From Paraburkholderia phenoliruptrix (lineage in GTDB: Bacteria > Pseudomonadota > Gammaproteobacteria > Burkholderiales > Burkholderiaceae), in contig NZ_JAEUAV010000006.1 of NCBI RefSeq assembly GCF_019511605.1, forward strand, positions 224,130 to 288,129: a DNA stretch of 64,000 bases. Direction: 5' to 3'. Below the pieces are notes generated by a model, which was not told the origin of the DNA, did not search any database, and was given only the letters and a program-made list of their open reading frames with translations. Below, in pieces: positions 63,857-64,000 of the stretch. The position numbers and the translations under genes are program-made. Every line of letters starts with the position of its first letter. The stretch's first letter is position 1.

Positions 63857-64000
63857 ATGATGAAATTCGCTGGCCGCACCGCTATTGCTGTTGCGACGTC
63901 GACATTGCTCGCACTTTACGGCTGCGGATCGACGCTCACTACGCCTGGAAAGACCGGGCTCACGCCTAGCACCAGCGGGCTCGGCGGCGGAGGTTTGGGC
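63857..64000 (+). CDS. Putative lipoprotein, partial at window edge
   Basis: The first 48 codons of a gene cut by the window end: MMKFAGRTAIAVATSTLLAL, then a lipobox-like LALYGC with Cys at about residue 23, then Thr/Pro/Ser- and Gly-rich sequence (GLTPSTSGLGGGGLG). The signal is plausible though the Tyr at position -2 is unusual for a lipobox. GGGGA is present before the ATG but buried in the hairpin at 63822-63856. Likely an envelope lipoprotein; the rest is not visible. Confidence 0.6.
   Translation, partial: MMKFAGRTAIAVATSTLLALYGCGSTLTTPGKTGLTPSTSGLGGGGLG

Overview
The window is high-GC, gene-dense DNA of a Burkholderiales bacterium, most likely Paraburkholderia, Caballeronia or Burkholderia. 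This rests on base composition, a DUF4148 lipoprotein, a monomeric isocitrate dehydrogenase, many LysR/GntR/RpiR-controlled catabolic modules and several orphan periplasmic binding proteins. No insertion sequence, prophage, integrase or CRISPR array was seen. The layout looks like a secondary replicon or variable chromosomal region of small independent modules.

Left part (1-12.7 kb): an edge-truncated citrate-type MFS transporter; a Gly-rich secreted protein; a PRC-barrel protein; a divergent LysR/MFS pair with an Asp-nucleophile alpha/beta hydrolase; then an RpiR-type regulator followed by a complete ddpXABCDF-type operon (D-Ala-D-Ala dipeptidase plus dipeptide ABC importer). Next (12.7-21.5 kb) come small secreted or lipoproteins, an orphan LivK-like protein, and the most interesting locus: a stand-alone FabH/KAS III-like enzyme with an intact Cys-His-Asn triad. 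It is followed after about 30 bp by a hybrid kinase whose membrane domain resembles the CqsS/LqsS autoinducer sensors and which carries two receiver domains and an HPt-like end, then by a GNAT acetyltransferase. The long leader before it contains two overlapping, mutually exclusive inverted repeats. I read this as a candidate undescribed signal-synthase/sensor system.

Middle part (21.5-47 kb): a GYD protein, a PAP2 phosphatase, a compact two-partner-secretion pair (tpsA then tpsB), a four-PAS hybrid kinase, a TehA-like channel, a signal-less SBP_bac_3 protein, tRNA-Lys, and a heat-shock cluster (hsp20; groESL with a sigma32-like promoter and an intrinsic terminator). Then follow a diguanylate cyclase, a ZntB/CorA transporter, two chemoreceptors, an orphan sugar-binding protein, an LRR/protein-kinase fusion, an Ogt methyltransferase with a clamp-motif-like tail and a secreted lipase-like hydrolase.

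Right part (47-64 kb): a DHA2 drug exporter; a glucarate module (gudD, gudP-like transporter, divergent FCD regulator with two matching 15-bp dyads in the divergent spacer); a CitMHS transporter/AtuA/AtuA-like operon divergent from a LysR gene with phased operator-like repeats; an alpha/beta hydrolase; NADP-dependent monomeric isocitrate dehydrogenase with an upstream 14-bp palindrome; a TauD/SyrP-like dioxygenase preceded by a Fur-box-like site; an iron-type alcohol dehydrogenase; and an edge-truncated lipoprotein whose ribosome-binding site lies in a perfect 12-bp hairpin. Functions are inferred from translated sequence and motif recognition; no database search was possible.
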